Origin: Paenibacillus sp. HGH0039
GTDB taxonomy: Bacteria; Bacillota; Bacilli; Paenibacillales; NBRC-103111
Assembly: GCF_000411255.1 (NCBI RefSeq)
Contig: NZ_KE150412.1
Span: 2,054,648 to 2,118,647, forward strand
Length of the DNA stretch: 64,000 bases
Direction: 5' to 3'
In this document: piece after piece, positions 24,210-33,152 of the stretch
Numbering within the stretch: position 1 is the first letter of the stretch
Layout: the number at the start of each line of letters is the position of its first letter
Position numbers and translations under genes: made by a program
The notes under the pieces: generated by a model
The model's database searches: none
Told to the model about the DNA's origin: nothing
Seen by the model: only the letters and a program-made list of their open reading frames with translations

Positions 24210-27200
24210 TTATAACCTTTCAAATACCTCCTCAACCTGCTCCCTTTCGATATCTCGCTTCCACATCTCAATGTGACGTTCAATCTTTTGTTTGTGTCTT
24301 AGATAAGTTATTCCAGTAAGAGAAGGAAGCAAAGACTCGAGGAAAGAAATCCTTTTCTCCATGTCAGCTATCATATTCCCCCCACCACCTACAATACTCG
24401 GTAGCAATTGAAGTTTATCAAATAACTCATAGTCTTGATTCAAACGAATTAAGTAGAGAACATGCTTCTTCCTTCTTTCAGATGGAAGTTCTGCAATAGC
24501 CGAATAAATGATAAGCATCACATTTACTTTTTGATGATTTTCATCCACGAAATGCGCGATCCATTCATCTTGTCGTTTCTCTACAAGTTCTGATTGATCA
24601 GAATATATGAATGCATTTGTAATATGTCGAGCCATTGATCTAATTGAAGCTTCTCTATCTAGATAATAAGTTTCCATGATTTGATCGGCAAGATGGATAT
24701 AATTATCCCATTTCCAAATTCCAGAAAGACGATCTTCATCTTTCTCCGGCGCCCACATGTCTTCATCTTTTTTCATAATATACTGTATATAATCTTCTAA
24801 AAAACTCGAATCAACGCTATTGAAATTAAAGAGAAATTTACCTCTGGAATCTACATTTTCTCGACAGGAAATTAAATTAAAATAAAGGTGTTTCAATAAA
24901 TTTAAATCACTTTTAAAGCGACTGAGTAATTCTTCAGATTGAGTTTTGTAAATATTAAATAGTGGCTCTACATAAAGAGAAAATACGCTAGGTGAATATT
25001 CATACATTTGGTTAATCAGTCTAAATGTAGTCATATAAACGTCAGGGTTATACTGCAAGAAATCAAGCTCTTTAGGTGTGGTTACATTCTGAAAAATCTC
25101 TTTACTGGATAAAAATTTGTAGAAGTCCTGAAGATATTGTTCTGTAAATAGCTGCTGGGGCAGGTTTTTAAAAAAAGAAAACTGCCAATCAGCCTTTTTA
25201 GCATATTTTCTTTGATTGATTATGCTGTAAGTTTCTTTGTCCCCACAAATATCTAACATCTTAGCTACTATCGGATCAGGGACTATGTCAAGAGGAGTGT
25301 TGTTCATTAAATATATATCTAAAGCATATAAAAAGGCCTCTTTGTTTTGGGACAGGACATTAAACGCGCATTGAACTCCGTCTTGTAATCCCCAATTTCC
25401 TTCTGAATCTTCCTTATTAAAAATCAAACATATGTCTAACATTTTATGTATCGTTACTTTAGAAAAGTTATCAAATAGTACATGAATATCCGCTTTCTTT
25501 AACTCTCTTTCCTTATGATAATCCAATTCTTCTAATTGTCTTTTGCCTTTTAAAATACTATAAAACTTATAATCGGGAGAATTCATAAATCTAGAAAAAT
25601 ATTCACTTTGAATTTCAGTAAAAAATGTGAAATGTTCTGATACTTTTTTTGCAATAAGGCAGTGTGAAAGTTTATCTGGTGAAAACCGTTCTTCAAAAAA
25701 CTGTTTTATATACTTAAAATCATATTTCACCACATCATGGTCTATTTTTCTACCTTGTCCAGATCCGTACCCTGCTATTATTTTTTCAATCTCTAACTGA
25801 TAGTTATCACGTTTATACAACTCTAGTAGGTTAGTCCAAATCAAACCCCGGTATTGTTCAGATCCTTCGCTTAATTCAATCGGGATCGTATAGAATGTGA
25901 AGGAGTTACCTCTCCCTGCCTCGGTTGGTGAAGAAACGAGCTTTAGAAACTCTGCCGCGATTTTAAAAAATAGTATGTTTACTGCTTCGTTTCTCCAAAT
26001 ATTCGAGTGTTCAACAAATTTAGTAATCAGTTGATGTTGGGTCCAATAGCCATAACGATGTGAATCTTTCTTCACTACAAAAGCATTGCAAATAGCTTGA
26101 TAAACGCTTACGAAATTTTTCGGTTGCCTTTTGTAATAATCGAACATCAAATCTAGTGCATCTGGAAGGTCAGTTGTATCACGAAAGCCACCGAGAATAT
26201 GAAGAACAAAATTATCTTCGCTTCTTCCTCGCCTTTTTTCCTCTTCAAAATTAACGGAATTAACATCATATGCTTCATAAGGTAAACTATCTATTTTTTC
26301 TTTTACAAGTAATAAGGTTTCAGTTGGCCGTATACTATGAAATACTTTGACATATTCCAAAAAATACGCTTCCCCAGATTTTTGAAAATCATCCCATACA
26401 ATACCGATTTCTTTTTCTAGCTGCTGGTGCATTTCATTCGAGGCAAAAATATTAGCTAACGTATTAACCGCATTAACAACACGGGGTCGGTAACTAACAA
26501 AACAAGCTTTGATCATAACGGCCAATGGCACAATCTTCTTTTGAACGAATACATAATTCAGCAGATAATTACCAAAGCACTGATCAGAGATCTTAGCCGC
26601 TTTATCATGATAAATATCTACTATCTCTAATTCATGAAGCTTATAGACATATTTAATAAAGGAGCTTTCTGATATGTCTAAACTTTCTAGCAATGAAGCT
26701 AATCCTTTTAAATGCTCAAGATGGATAGCGGATACAAAGGCGAGTATACCCGCTACAGCGCATAATTCTTTATTCTCACTCAAAATATGGCGACTTATAA
26801 CATTTCCGTAATAGCTTTCGTATAGTTCAGTGGCATCATTGATGCTATCAAGTCTCTGTTTATCAACAGCCAATTTTCCTGCAAGTACAGCAAGCCGGGC
26901 ATTTCCTTCAGCAATACGTACAATTTTATTCAAATAATTAGTATTTAGGATCTGTAAGTTTTCTTTTAATAGTTCTTTTATTTCTTCATCTTTAAACACA
27001 CCAATCCCATAAACTTCTGGTTTTGTGAAATTTCTTGCCTCCTGCACAATACTATATTTCGCATAGTCTCTGACCGTTATAACAATTTTTATTTCATAGC
27101 CTTGCTTGGCTTTTGTTAAGTACTGAAGAACGTGGTTAAGGCCAGAGATTTGATTTCCATCATCAATAAATAGTAGATAATTATCAGGTTTATTTAAAAA

Positions 27201-27953
27201 AATTTTTAAATCCTCATAAATGGGAAGACGATTGCTTTGGATACAAAATAGTCTGTATTTATTCTCTGTCGCATACTTTTCGCAACACTCCAAGGCTAAT
27301 CGTGTTTTTCCTACTCCCGCGGGACCTGTGAGAATTGTAACCTTGCTCTGTTCAATCTTTTCCAAAATATCAACGGTTTCTTGTTTCCTCATTTGAAAAG
27401 TGGTAGAGAGTGGAGCTGCCATACCGTTAGAGTCATAAGCCATTACAAATTCACGAAGATCAAAAATTTGCTCCGTGCTAATTGGAACCCCTAAAAAGTC
27501 ACGCGCAATTCCATGGAACCGGTTGTAAATATCACTAGCAAGCTCATCGATCCCCAAAATTTTCAGCAATATTCCTTTGTTTGAGCATACCTCATATAAA
27601 TTGTTGGTCTTGCCTGCTGGGATGTTAGAAGATGTGTGACAGAGAATGATTTCGCTTATATCTGACACTTCGATTCCTGTTTTCTGGGAGTTAAGACAGT
27701 CAAAGATATCTTCTTTCAGCTTTTTAGGGACTTCTGTCTGCTGGGCTGTATACATAACAAAAATATATTTATCGTTTGAATCAAGAAAATATGTATCTGG
27801 AATGCCCTTTGTTGTTTTTAAAGTGCCCGATTTCGTACCTAACGATGTTACATCTCTGTAACCCAGTTTATATAGATATGCATCACAAAGTTCCTGAAAA
27901 GCACCGCCATCGAACTGCAGGATTTTTTGCTTGATATCGGTTAGTTTGGACAT
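24210..27953 (-). CDS. Large STAND NTPase with N-terminal nuclease-like domain, candidate antiphage sensor
   Basis: 1,247 residues from ATG 27953, with GGAGG 7 bases upstream. Residues 1-150 resemble the PD-(D/E)xK/Mrr-like N-terminus of many STAND proteins (GGAFQELCDAYLYKLGY, GIPDTYF); the usual E of the ExK element appears replaced (FVMYTAQQ). An nSTAND3-like NTPase follows: Walker A GPAGVGKT near 210, Walker B LLFIDDG near 260, VITVRDY near 292. The remaining ~800 residues are helical repeats, the expected sensor region. Avs-type antiphage proteins share this effector-NTPase-repeat layout. The gene is strikingly AT-rich compared with the window ends, suggesting transfer. Function is inferred from architecture. 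Confidence 0.85.
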   Translation of the reverse strand: MSKLTDIKQKILQFDGGAFQELCDAYLYKLGYRDVTSLGTKSGTLKTTKGIPDTYFLDSNDKYIFVMYTAQQTEVPKKLKEDIFDCLNSQKTGIEVSDISEIILCHTSSNIPAGKTNNLYEVCSNKGILLKILGIDELASDIYNRFHGIARDFLGVPISTEQIFDLREFVMAYDSNGMAAPLSTTFQMRKQETVDILEKIEQSKVTILTGPAGVGKTRLALECCEKYATENKYRLFCIQSNRLPIYEDLKIFLNKPDNYLLFIDDGNQISGLNHVLQYLTKAKQGYEIKIVITVRDYAKYSIVQEARNFTKPEVYGIGVFKDEEIKELLKENLQILNTNYLNKIVRIAEGNARLAVLAGKLAVDKQRLDSINDATELYESYYGNVISRHILSENKELCAVAGILAFVSAIHLEHLKGLASLLESLDISESSFIKYVYKLHELEIVDIYHDKAAKISDQCFGNYLLNYVFVQKKIVPLAVMIKACFVSYRPRVVNAVNTLANIFASNEMHQQLEKEIGIVWDDFQKSGEAYFLEYVKVFHSIRPTETLLLVKEKIDSLPYEAYDVNSVNFEEEKRRGRSEDNFVLHILGGFRDTTDLPDALDLMFDYYKRQPKNFVSVYQAICNAFVVKKDSHRYGYWTQHQLITKFVEHSNIWRNEAVNILFFKIAAEFLKLVSSPTEAGRGNSFTFYTIPIELSEGSEQYRGLIWTNLLELYKRDNYQLEIEKIIAGYGSGQGRKIDHDVVKYDFKYIKQFFEERFSPDKLSHCLIAKKVSEHFTFFTEIQSEYFSRFMNSPDYKFYSILKGKRQLEELDYHKERELKKADIHVLFDNFSKVTIHKMLDICLIFNKEDSEGNWGLQDGVQCAFNVLSQNKEAFLYALDIYLMNNTPLDIVPDPIVAKMLDICGDKETYSIINQRKYAKKADWQFSFFKNLPQQLFTEQYLQDFYKFLSSKEIFQNVTTPKELDFLQYNPDVYMTTFRLINQMYEYSPSVFSLYVEPLFNIYKTQSEELLSRFKSDLNLLKHLYFNLISCRENVDSRGKFLFNFNSVDSSFLEDYIQYIMKKDEDMWAPEKDEDRLSGIWKWDNYIHLADQIMETYYLDREASIRSMARHITNAFIYSDQSELVEKRQDEWIAHFVDENHQKVNVMLIIYSAIAELPSERRKKHVLYLIRLNQDYELFDKLQLLPSIVGGGGNMIADMEKRISFLESLLPSLTGITYLRHKQKIERHIEMWKRDIEREQVEEVFERL

Positions 27954-28052
27954 GTCAACGCCTCCAGTGTATGAATTTACTCCTGGTTTCCATGAATTGA
28001 ATAAATTCAAATCACAAAAAAGCTAAATTCTTCTTCCCTCCCCGCTAAAGAA

Positions 28053-28080
28053 TGAGGGGAGAAAATTAACTCTCCCTCAA
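28053..28080 (+). promoter_or_regulatory. Hairpin in leader of small peptide gene
   Basis: TGAGGGGAGA and TCTCCCTCA pair around AAATTAAC just before TATAAT (28086-28091) and AGGGAGG. It could be a terminator for something upstream or a leader structure of the 31-residue peptide gene. Confidence 0.35.
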
Positions 28081-28105
28081 TCATCTATAATAGGGAGGAA
28101 TTAAT

Positions 28106-28201
28106 ATGGAATTTAAAAAAACAAGAAAGAGTTGTTCATTTAAAGTAGAGCCGAGGATTATTATCATGTTGCTATTGCTCATTTATAAACTTTTTAACTA
28201 A
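28106..28201 (+). CDS. 31-residue basic-hydrophobic small membrane peptide
   Basis: ATG 28106 follows AGGGAGGAATTAAT, a near-perfect ribosome site. The peptide starts with a basic stretch (MEFKKTRKSCSFKVEPR) and continues with a hydrophobic helix (IIIMLLLLIYKLFN). A strong terminator begins 5 bases after the stop. Size, charge pattern and stand-alone transcription unit resemble type I toxins or small membrane regulators of Firmicutes. No antisense RNA can be proven from sequence. It lies divergently just upstream of the STAND NTPase gene. Confidence 0.6.
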   Translation: MEFKKTRKSCSFKVEPRIIIMLLLLIYKLFN

Positions 28202-28205
28202 CACA

Positions 28206-28243
28206 AATCCAGGGTGGCCTAATAGGCTCTCCTGGATTTTTTT
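28206..28243 (+). terminator. Terminator of small peptide gene
   Basis: AATCCAGG and CCTGGATT enclose an inner GCCTAATAGGC hairpin and are followed by TTTTTT. Confidence 0.8.
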
Positions 28244-28271
28244 ATATAAAAAACGAACTCAGCTATACGAA

Positions 28272-28439
28272 TCACCGCGAATCACGACCACTTTTCACAA
28301 AGAGCCCCGAAACAAACAAAACGATCCCTAATAGAGGAAGAATAGCTTCCAGCAGATACAGCTTGATCCCCATTGTATTTCCCATAAAATCGATTAAAAG
28401 GAATACGAAAATCCCCGAGAGCATTAATTTCATAGACAT
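28272..28439 (-). CDS. 55-residue two-helix membrane protein
   Basis: ATG 28439 has AGGAGGG 6 bases upstream. Two hydrophobic segments (LMLSGIFVFLLIDFMG and LLEAILPLLGIVLFVSGLFV) are followed by a basic tail (KSGRDSR). It is too short for standard gene calling but has good coding signals. No family is recognised; it is probably a small inner-membrane protein. Confidence 0.6.
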   Translation of the reverse strand: MSMKLMLSGIFVFLLIDFMGNTMGIKLYLLEAILPLLGIVLFVSGLFVKSGRDSR

Positions 28440-28533
28440 TCTAAACCCTCCTGATCGAAGTTAATCATGCAATGCTAAGGGTGGTTAATAATTCCATTGT
28501 AAACGATATTTTCATTCTCTTCATTAAGTTAAA

Positions 28534-28570
28534 ACAAAAAAGCACCCTCTTTTGCCATTAAAGGGAGTGC
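28534..28570 (-). terminator. Terminator of membrane protein gene at 28587
   Basis: In minus RNA GCACTCCCTTT and AAAGAGGGTGC pair (two G-U) and are followed by TTTTTTGTTTT, 17 bases after the stop codon. Confidence 0.8.
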
Positions 28571-28586
28571 GTCTACGAATTATTTT

Positions 28587-29006
28587 TCAGAACTTACCTA
28601 GCGACAAAAACATGCTCAAAGCATACCCTAGCCCAAATACCACACCGGAAGAAATAAAAAATACATAAAACAGGAATGCCTCCGCCGAAAAGAGATTTCC
28701 GCCGCCAAAAGCAGCAAATATAAATAGGGTGGGAAGCACAAATATTACTGCGCATCCTATAGGATAAAGAAGTATACGCACAAACCTTGGTTTTATTCTG
28801 GATCTAACATAGGAACATATCAAAAGATATAAGGGAACCAAGATGATTAGATACGCGATTCCCGCCCAATACTGAACGGCTCGTAAATCCCCTTCGCTAA
28901 TGGTTTGCTCCCAAACTAACCATAGGACCATTTCATAAGCCCACCAACCTGCGTAAAAAGACAACAGACTATTTAAGGATAGAAAGAGGTATTTAAGAAT
29001 TTTCAT
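28587..29006 (-). CDS. Four-helix membrane protein, unknown
   Basis: 139 residues from ATG 29006; the in-frame extension to 29147 is polar, lacks a ribosome site and runs into a hairpin at 29138-29181, so it is rejected. About four hydrophobic segments are visible (near 5-25, 45-65, 80-100 and 110-135) with a basic loop SRIKPRF between the second and third. No family is recognised. It is monocistronic with its own terminator. Confidence 0.7.
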   Translation of the reverse strand: MKILKYLFLSLNSLLSFYAGWWAYEMVLWLVWEQTISEGDLRAVQYWAGIAYLIILVPLYLLICSYVRSRIKPRFVRILLYPIGCAVIFVLPTLFIFAAFGGGNLFSAEAFLFYVFFISSGVVFGLGYALSMFLSLGKF

Positions 29007-29137
29007 TCTATCGCCGCCCTTGTATGTTGGTTTGAAGTCAATCTTCCGACCTGGCTGATATACCAATTGTATTTGGCGGCTTGTGTAAAATGTAGTTCTA
29101 ACTTTTATAGGACCTGCTGGACATCTGGGGTAACGGC

Positions 29138-29181
29138 AAAAACCCACTGCATTAAGGCTGTTCGCCTAACAGTAGGTTTTT
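29138..29181. terminator. Bidirectional hairpin, terminator-like
   Basis: AAAAACCCACTG and CAGTAGGTTTTT (one mismatch) enclose an inner TTAAGGC/GCCTAA stem. It has A- and T-runs on both sides, so it could end transcription in either direction between the two membrane or secreted protein genes. Confidence 0.55.
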
Positions 29182-29495
29182 ACTTAGAAATCAATGGGTG
29201 CCCTACGACTTAGCTTAAAAGAATTTGATGGATTAGAATGTAGTTTTTAATATTATGGAGATACAAAGCTGATTCCATCAAAATGCTTTCTGTTGTAGGT
29301 TGTTGTTTATGTGCTAACAATCGTAAACGAGCCGGAATATTGATGCTACATACCCTATATTATCGTACACTTTATGGAATAACGGTTTTGTGGGTTTCGT
29401 GCCAACTTCCTAAAAATTAAGTTCTACTGATCCCTTAGGAACCATAAACTTGAAAAGACTGCTAAATGCAATGAACGTTTTACTTTCTTTTCCAT
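29182..29495. other. Intergenic, nothing recognised
   Basis: About 310 AT-rich bases between a hairpin and the terminator of the next gene. I see no reading frame with a ribosome site and no clear RNA element. Confidence 0.4.
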
Positions 29496-29533
29496 AAAAA
29501 AATCCCGCATCCGTAACATAAGGAACGCGGGAT
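29496..29533 (-). terminator. Terminator of secreted protein gene at 29571
   Basis: In minus RNA ATCCCGCGTTCC and GGATGCGGGAT form a GC-rich stem followed by TTTTTTTATGG. Confidence 0.85.
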
Positions 29534-29570
29534 AAGATTCGCTTTATTAACTCTCTAATACCACTGCTAA

Positions 29571-30731
29571 TTAAAATCCAGATACATAGTCGCTTCCATA
29601 ATTTGCATCACCCAAATTTAACATATTGTAGTGTGTTGTCTTAGCATTGTTTAATTGAGCTGCCGCATTTTTACTAATTTGCAATCTAGAAACTGTAGCG
29701 TAAGATGTAGAAGTAAATCCAATAAATACCAAAAGAGCGTTTGCATATGAGGAGACAACCGCAACCCACCCAACTGGACCTGTAAGAAACCCTTGAACCA
29801 GCAGTACATAAGAAGCAAGAGCAGATGCCCATCCTACTACTTCCCAGAAGGTACTAGCTTCCAAATCATCGACGATGTATCTCTCATAAGTATTTATTTG
29901 CTGCTTAAAAGTAGCCAACCTGCTAGCTTTTGCCGTATTGTTACCTACATTCCCATGTAATCTTGTATATTTGCTATCTTCCCCGGCATGTCCAAGAACT
30001 TGTGCAGTAAAATCACCATTTATAATGTTATGCCTGTAAAGATTATCGTAAGCTCCACAAGACTCAACACCTCCAGAGTTTGAAGGGCACGTGCTAACCT
30101 TTGGCGTCACTTTAGAAGCTTGTAACTCGGAAATCTTTTGTTTTATTGTGTTTAATTGTTCAAGATTGATCCCTTGTACTTCCTTATCCTGAACTTTTGG
30201 AAGTTTACTAACATTGGTCTCTAATTTTTTTAATATAGCTTGTTCTTTAGAAGAGTCTAAAGTCTCCTTTTCGAATGTATCATTATTTTTGATTACATTC
30301 GCTAATTGTGATTGATCATTAAGAGGACTAGATGCTACAAAATTTTGATTATTAATTTTTGCTTTCCCTGTAATAAAATCGTTTGCGGATTTATCATTTT
30401 TTATTACGGTTTTAATGTAGTTCCCTTGGTTGTCGTAAAAATCTTCAATTGAACTTACTTCAGATTTTATGGCTCTTCCTTCATCTACATAGATCTTTGT
30501 TACAGCATTTACTACCTCGTATCCGGTTTTTTCAAAATACCCTTCTGCGTTTAACGTATCGGAATACGTTTCAATGGTGTAAGATTCAACTGTCGAGATC
30601 GGTTCTTGCTTACCTAAATTCGCACTAGCTCCTTGTGAACTTTCAGCCGAAACTGGCCCAAGACTGGTGAAACAAAAAAGGGAGACCAAAGATAAAACTG
30701 TAACCACCTTCCTACTCTTCTTGTTAATCAT
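29571..30731 (-). CDS. Secreted protein with hydrophobic C-terminal region, unknown
   Basis: 386 residues. A signal peptide (VVTVLSLVSLFCFTSLGPVSA, cut near AESS) is followed by a polar Asn/Lys/Ser-rich region to about 215, a CPSNSGGVESCGAYD segment with two cysteines that could bridge, and a C-terminal region with Gly- and Ala-rich hydrophobic stretches (VGWASALASYVLLVQGFLTG and VGWVAVVSSYANALLVFIGF). No enzyme motif is seen. The propeptide-plus-hydrophobic-tail layout recalls secreted pore-forming or bacteriocin-like proteins. The divergent 78-residue two-helix protein at 30940 could be its partner. Both ideas are inference. Confidence 0.75.
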   Translation of the reverse strand: MINKKSRKVVTVLSLVSLFCFTSLGPVSAESSQGASANLGKQEPISTVESYTIETYSDTLNAEGYFEKTGYEVVNAVTKIYVDEGRAIKSEVSSIEDFYDNQGNYIKTVIKNDKSANDFITGKAKINNQNFVASSPLNDQSQLANVIKNNDTFEKETLDSSKEQAILKKLETNVSKLPKVQDKEVQGINLEQLNTIKQKISELQASKVTPKVSTCPSNSGGVESCGAYDNLYRHNIINGDFTAQVLGHAGEDSKYTRLHGNVGNNTAKASRLATFKQQINTYERYIVDDLEASTFWEVVGWASALASYVLLVQGFLTGPVGWVAVVSSYANALLVFIGFTSTSYATVSRLQISKNAAAQLNNAKTTHYNMLNLGDANYGSDYVSGF

Positions 30732-30846
30732 TTTCTACCTCCACATATTTTTTTCAATCAATGTATTAGACGATACGAATTTGGAAAAGTTGCTTTAATT
30801 TTACATTAAATAAAATTTAATTATATTTCATTTTTTGATTAATTTG

Positions 30847-30855
30847 TGTTATAAT
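30847..30855 (+). promoter_or_regulatory. Extended -10 promoter for 30940 gene
   Basis: TGTTATAAT (TGn-TATAAT) without a good -35, placing the transcription start about 78 bases before the gene. Confidence 0.5.
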
Positions 30856-30939
30856 GATAATAAAATGGAATTTTAATTTCGAGTGAAGTCTATGCTTTAA
30901 AATGGAAGCTGTTAGTTATTCCATTTGGGAGGTGAGCAT

Positions 30940-31176
30940 ATGAATAAGTACACAGCCTATATTTTTGTTAGTTTGCTTACCATATTAGTACCATTGATAG
31001 GATTATTGTATGGACTTTGGGATATGACTCAACCTAAGGTTGGTCCCGTAGGAAATGGAAAAATAGCAGGACCTTCAACTGTCCAACTAATAGTCATTAT
31101 CAGTACTATCTTGGTAGGCATATTAAATTTAATAATTGCAATAAAAATGTATTTCGATCATAAAAAAACAAAGTAA
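30940..31176 (+). CDS. 78-residue two-helix membrane protein
   Basis: ATG 30940 follows GGGAGGTGAGCAT; the TTG at 30925 in the same frame overlaps that ribosome site and is rejected. Two membrane segments (YIFVSLLTILVPLIGLLYGL and LIVIISTILVGILNLIIAI) flank a short Gly/Pro loop; the tail is basic (DHKKTK). It is divergent from the secreted protein gene at 29571. A size and topology like this fit an immunity protein or a small membrane partner, but no family is recognised. Confidence 0.65.
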   Translation: MNKYTAYIFVSLLTILVPLIGLLYGLWDMTQPKVGPVGNGKIAGPSTVQLIVIISTILVGILNLIIAIKMYFDHKKTK

Positions 31177-31359
31177 CTTCAACCACATTTTTGATTAACT
31201 ATGTGTTTTACTCAGATAAAAAGAGTATCCCCTCAACCTGCTTTATACCTCAACTTGGAACCCTACTTATGGCTAAGTCATAGTAACTCTAATAATAGAT
31301 TCGATTCGCAAAATCCCTAAAAGATTATAAAGAATCATTTATCTAAGCATTTTACATAA

Positions 31360-31417
31360 AATGCACCTCTATTCAATGAGCAAGACTTTATCATCTTGTC
31401 CCAAGTTTAGAGGCGCC
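31360..31417 (-). terminator. Hairpin downstream of ABC importer operon
   Basis: In minus RNA GCGCCTCTA and TAGAGGTGC pair with one mismatch around a loop holding an inner CAAGA/TCTTG stem, followed by ATTTTATG. It lies 40 bases after the permease stop. Confidence 0.5.
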
Positions 31418-31456
31418 TAGTAGTTGTAATCAATGGATATACATATACATATTCCC

Positions 31457-32314
31457 CTACCGCCGTCCCCCCACTGTCCCCACAACCCCATACCGAGCCA
31501 AAAGCTTACGCCCCAGCAGCGCCACGGCGCGATCCGTGATGAAACCCATCAGCCCCAGGCAGATCAGCCCCACGAAAATCCAGTCCGTACGGAAGAACAG
31601 CCGCGAGTTCCAGATGAGATAGCCGACGCCTTCGTTGGAGGCGATCATTTCGGCGCCGATGATGGCCATGAAGGAGGTGCCCATGGCGAGGCGGATGCCC
31701 GTGAACATGTACGGCACGGTAGACGGGATGATGACGTGCAGGACGATCTGCCATTCGGAGGCGCCCATGCTGCGGGCAGAGCGGATTTTGTCCTCCTCCA
31801 CGGCGAGCACGCCGGTCAAGGTGTTCAGCACGACGATGAAGAAAGTGGCGTACAGGATGAGCACGACTTTCGAGGTTTCTCCTATACCGAACCAGACGAG
31901 GAACAACGTGATAAACGCGATAGGCGGAATGAAGCGGATGAAGTTCAGGAACGGCTCCGCAAAAGCGCGAATGGCGTCGACTTTGCCGATGACGAGGCCG
32001 ACCGGGATGGCGATCAGACTGCCGAGGGTCCAACCGAGCAGGACGCGATACGAGCTGATGCCGATGTACTGCAGCAGGGTGCCGTCGGCCAGCAGCTCGT
32101 AGCCACCCTCGGCGGTCAGGATTGGACCGGGCAGAATTTCCGGACCGTAGACGAGCGATAACCCGTGCCACAGAAGCAGTCCCGCGATCCAGAAGACGAG
32201 GGTGAGCAGTGTTTTTTTGAACCAAGGCTTGCGGAGCGGTTTCGAGGCGGAAGCAGCCGTAATGGGCGGCTTGGACGTGATCGTTTTTTTTGCCGTAATG
32301 GCGTTTGTGTTCAT
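31457..32314 (-). CDS. ABC permease, sulfonate/nitrate/taurine type (SsuC/TauC-like)
   Basis: 285 residues with about six membrane segments. The EAA loop near 190 (ARSMGASEWQIVLHVIIPST) is the contact for the ATPase, and the ending (GVGYLIWNSRLFFRTDW) is typical of BPD_transp_1 permeases of the TauT/NitT group. It lies 15 bases downstream of the ATPase gene and completes an importer with the binding protein at 33392. Together with the upstream arylsulfotransferase-like gene, uptake of sulfonates or sulfate esters is likely. Confidence 0.9.
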   Translation of the reverse strand: MNTNAITAKKTITSKPPITAASASKPLRKPWFKKTLLTLVFWIAGLLLWHGLSLVYGPEILPGPILTAEGGYELLADGTLLQYIGISSYRVLLGWTLGSLIAIPVGLVIGKVDAIRAFAEPFLNFIRFIPPIAFITLFLVWFGIGETSKVVLILYATFFIVVLNTLTGVLAVEEDKIRSARSMGASEWQIVLHVIIPSTVPYMFTGIRLAMGTSFMAIIGAEMIASNEGVGYLIWNSRLFFRTDWIFVGLICLGLMGFITDRAVALLGRKLLARYGVVGTVGGRR

Positions 32315-32329
32315 ATCGGCTTCTCCTCC

Positions 32330-33112
32330 CTATTCGTCGAAATGCGCCTGGATGCGGTTGTACAGCTCGTAAAACTCCGGGGACCCCAGGTCCCGCGGAT
32401 ACGCGAGGGGCACGTCGTAGATGTGCGAGATGTTGGACGACGGGCCGGCAGACATGATGCCGATGCGGCCGCCGAGCAGCAGCGCTTCCTGGATGTCGTG
32501 GGTGACAAAAATGACGGTTTTGTCGGTTTCCTGCCAAATCCGCTGAAGCTCCTTCTGCATGGTGCGGCGCGTCATCGCGTCGAGCGCGCCGAACGGCTCA
32601 TCCATGAGCAGGATGGCCGGATCGTTCGACAGCACGCGGGCCAGCTGAACGCGCTGCTTCATGCCGCCGGACAGCTCGCGCGGGAACTTGCTCTCGTGTC
32701 CCTTAAGACCGACCAGCGCAATGTACTGGTCGGAAATCTCGCGGCGCTCGGCCGCCGGGACACGCTTCATGCGCAGGCCGAACTCTACGTTCTCCCTGAC
32801 CGTGAGCCAGGGGAACAGGGACGAATCGGCCTGCTGGAAGACGACGGCGCGGTCCTGGCCGGGCCGGTCGACCTCGCGGTCTCCGACGCGCACCTGGCCG
32901 GACGTCTTGGAGACGAAGCCCGCGATGAGACTGAGCAGCGTCGATTTGCCGCAGCCGCTCGGCCCCAGCAGGACGAAAAACTCGCCGCCCCGGACCGCCA
33001 GATTCACGTCCTGAATGATGTAGTGCAGCTCGCCGGCGGAAGGCTGCATGTAGCTTTTGTCCAGGCGTTCGATGTGGATTTCGTTGCGTTTCGGCGCTGC
33101 CTCAGTACTCAT
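32330..33112 (-). CDS. ABC importer ATPase (SsuB/TauB-like)
   Basis: 260 residues. Walker A GPSGCGKST near 51, Q-loop (VVFQQADSSLFPW), signature LSGGMKQR near 147, Walker B ILLMDEPFGALD and switch histidine (FVTHD) are all intact. Closest in style to the nitrate/sulfonate/taurine ATPases. It sits between the binding-protein gene, from which it is separated by about 280 bases of repeats, and the permease gene 15 bases downstream. Confidence 0.93.
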   Translation of the reverse strand: MSTEAAPKRNEIHIERLDKSYMQPSAGELHYIIQDVNLAVRGGEFFVLLGPSGCGKSTLLSLIAGFVSKTSGQVRVGDREVDRPGQDRAVVFQQADSSLFPWLTVRENVEFGLRMKRVPAAERREISDQYIALVGLKGHESKFPRELSGGMKQRVQLARVLSNDPAILLMDEPFGALDAMTRRTMQKELQRIWQETDKTVIFVTHDIQEALLLGGRIGIMSAGPSSNISHIYDVPLAYPRDLGSPEFYELYNRIQAHFDE

Positions 33113-33152
33113 ACTTCATCCCCCTGTTCAGTTTTGTTACGTTTTGTTCTTG

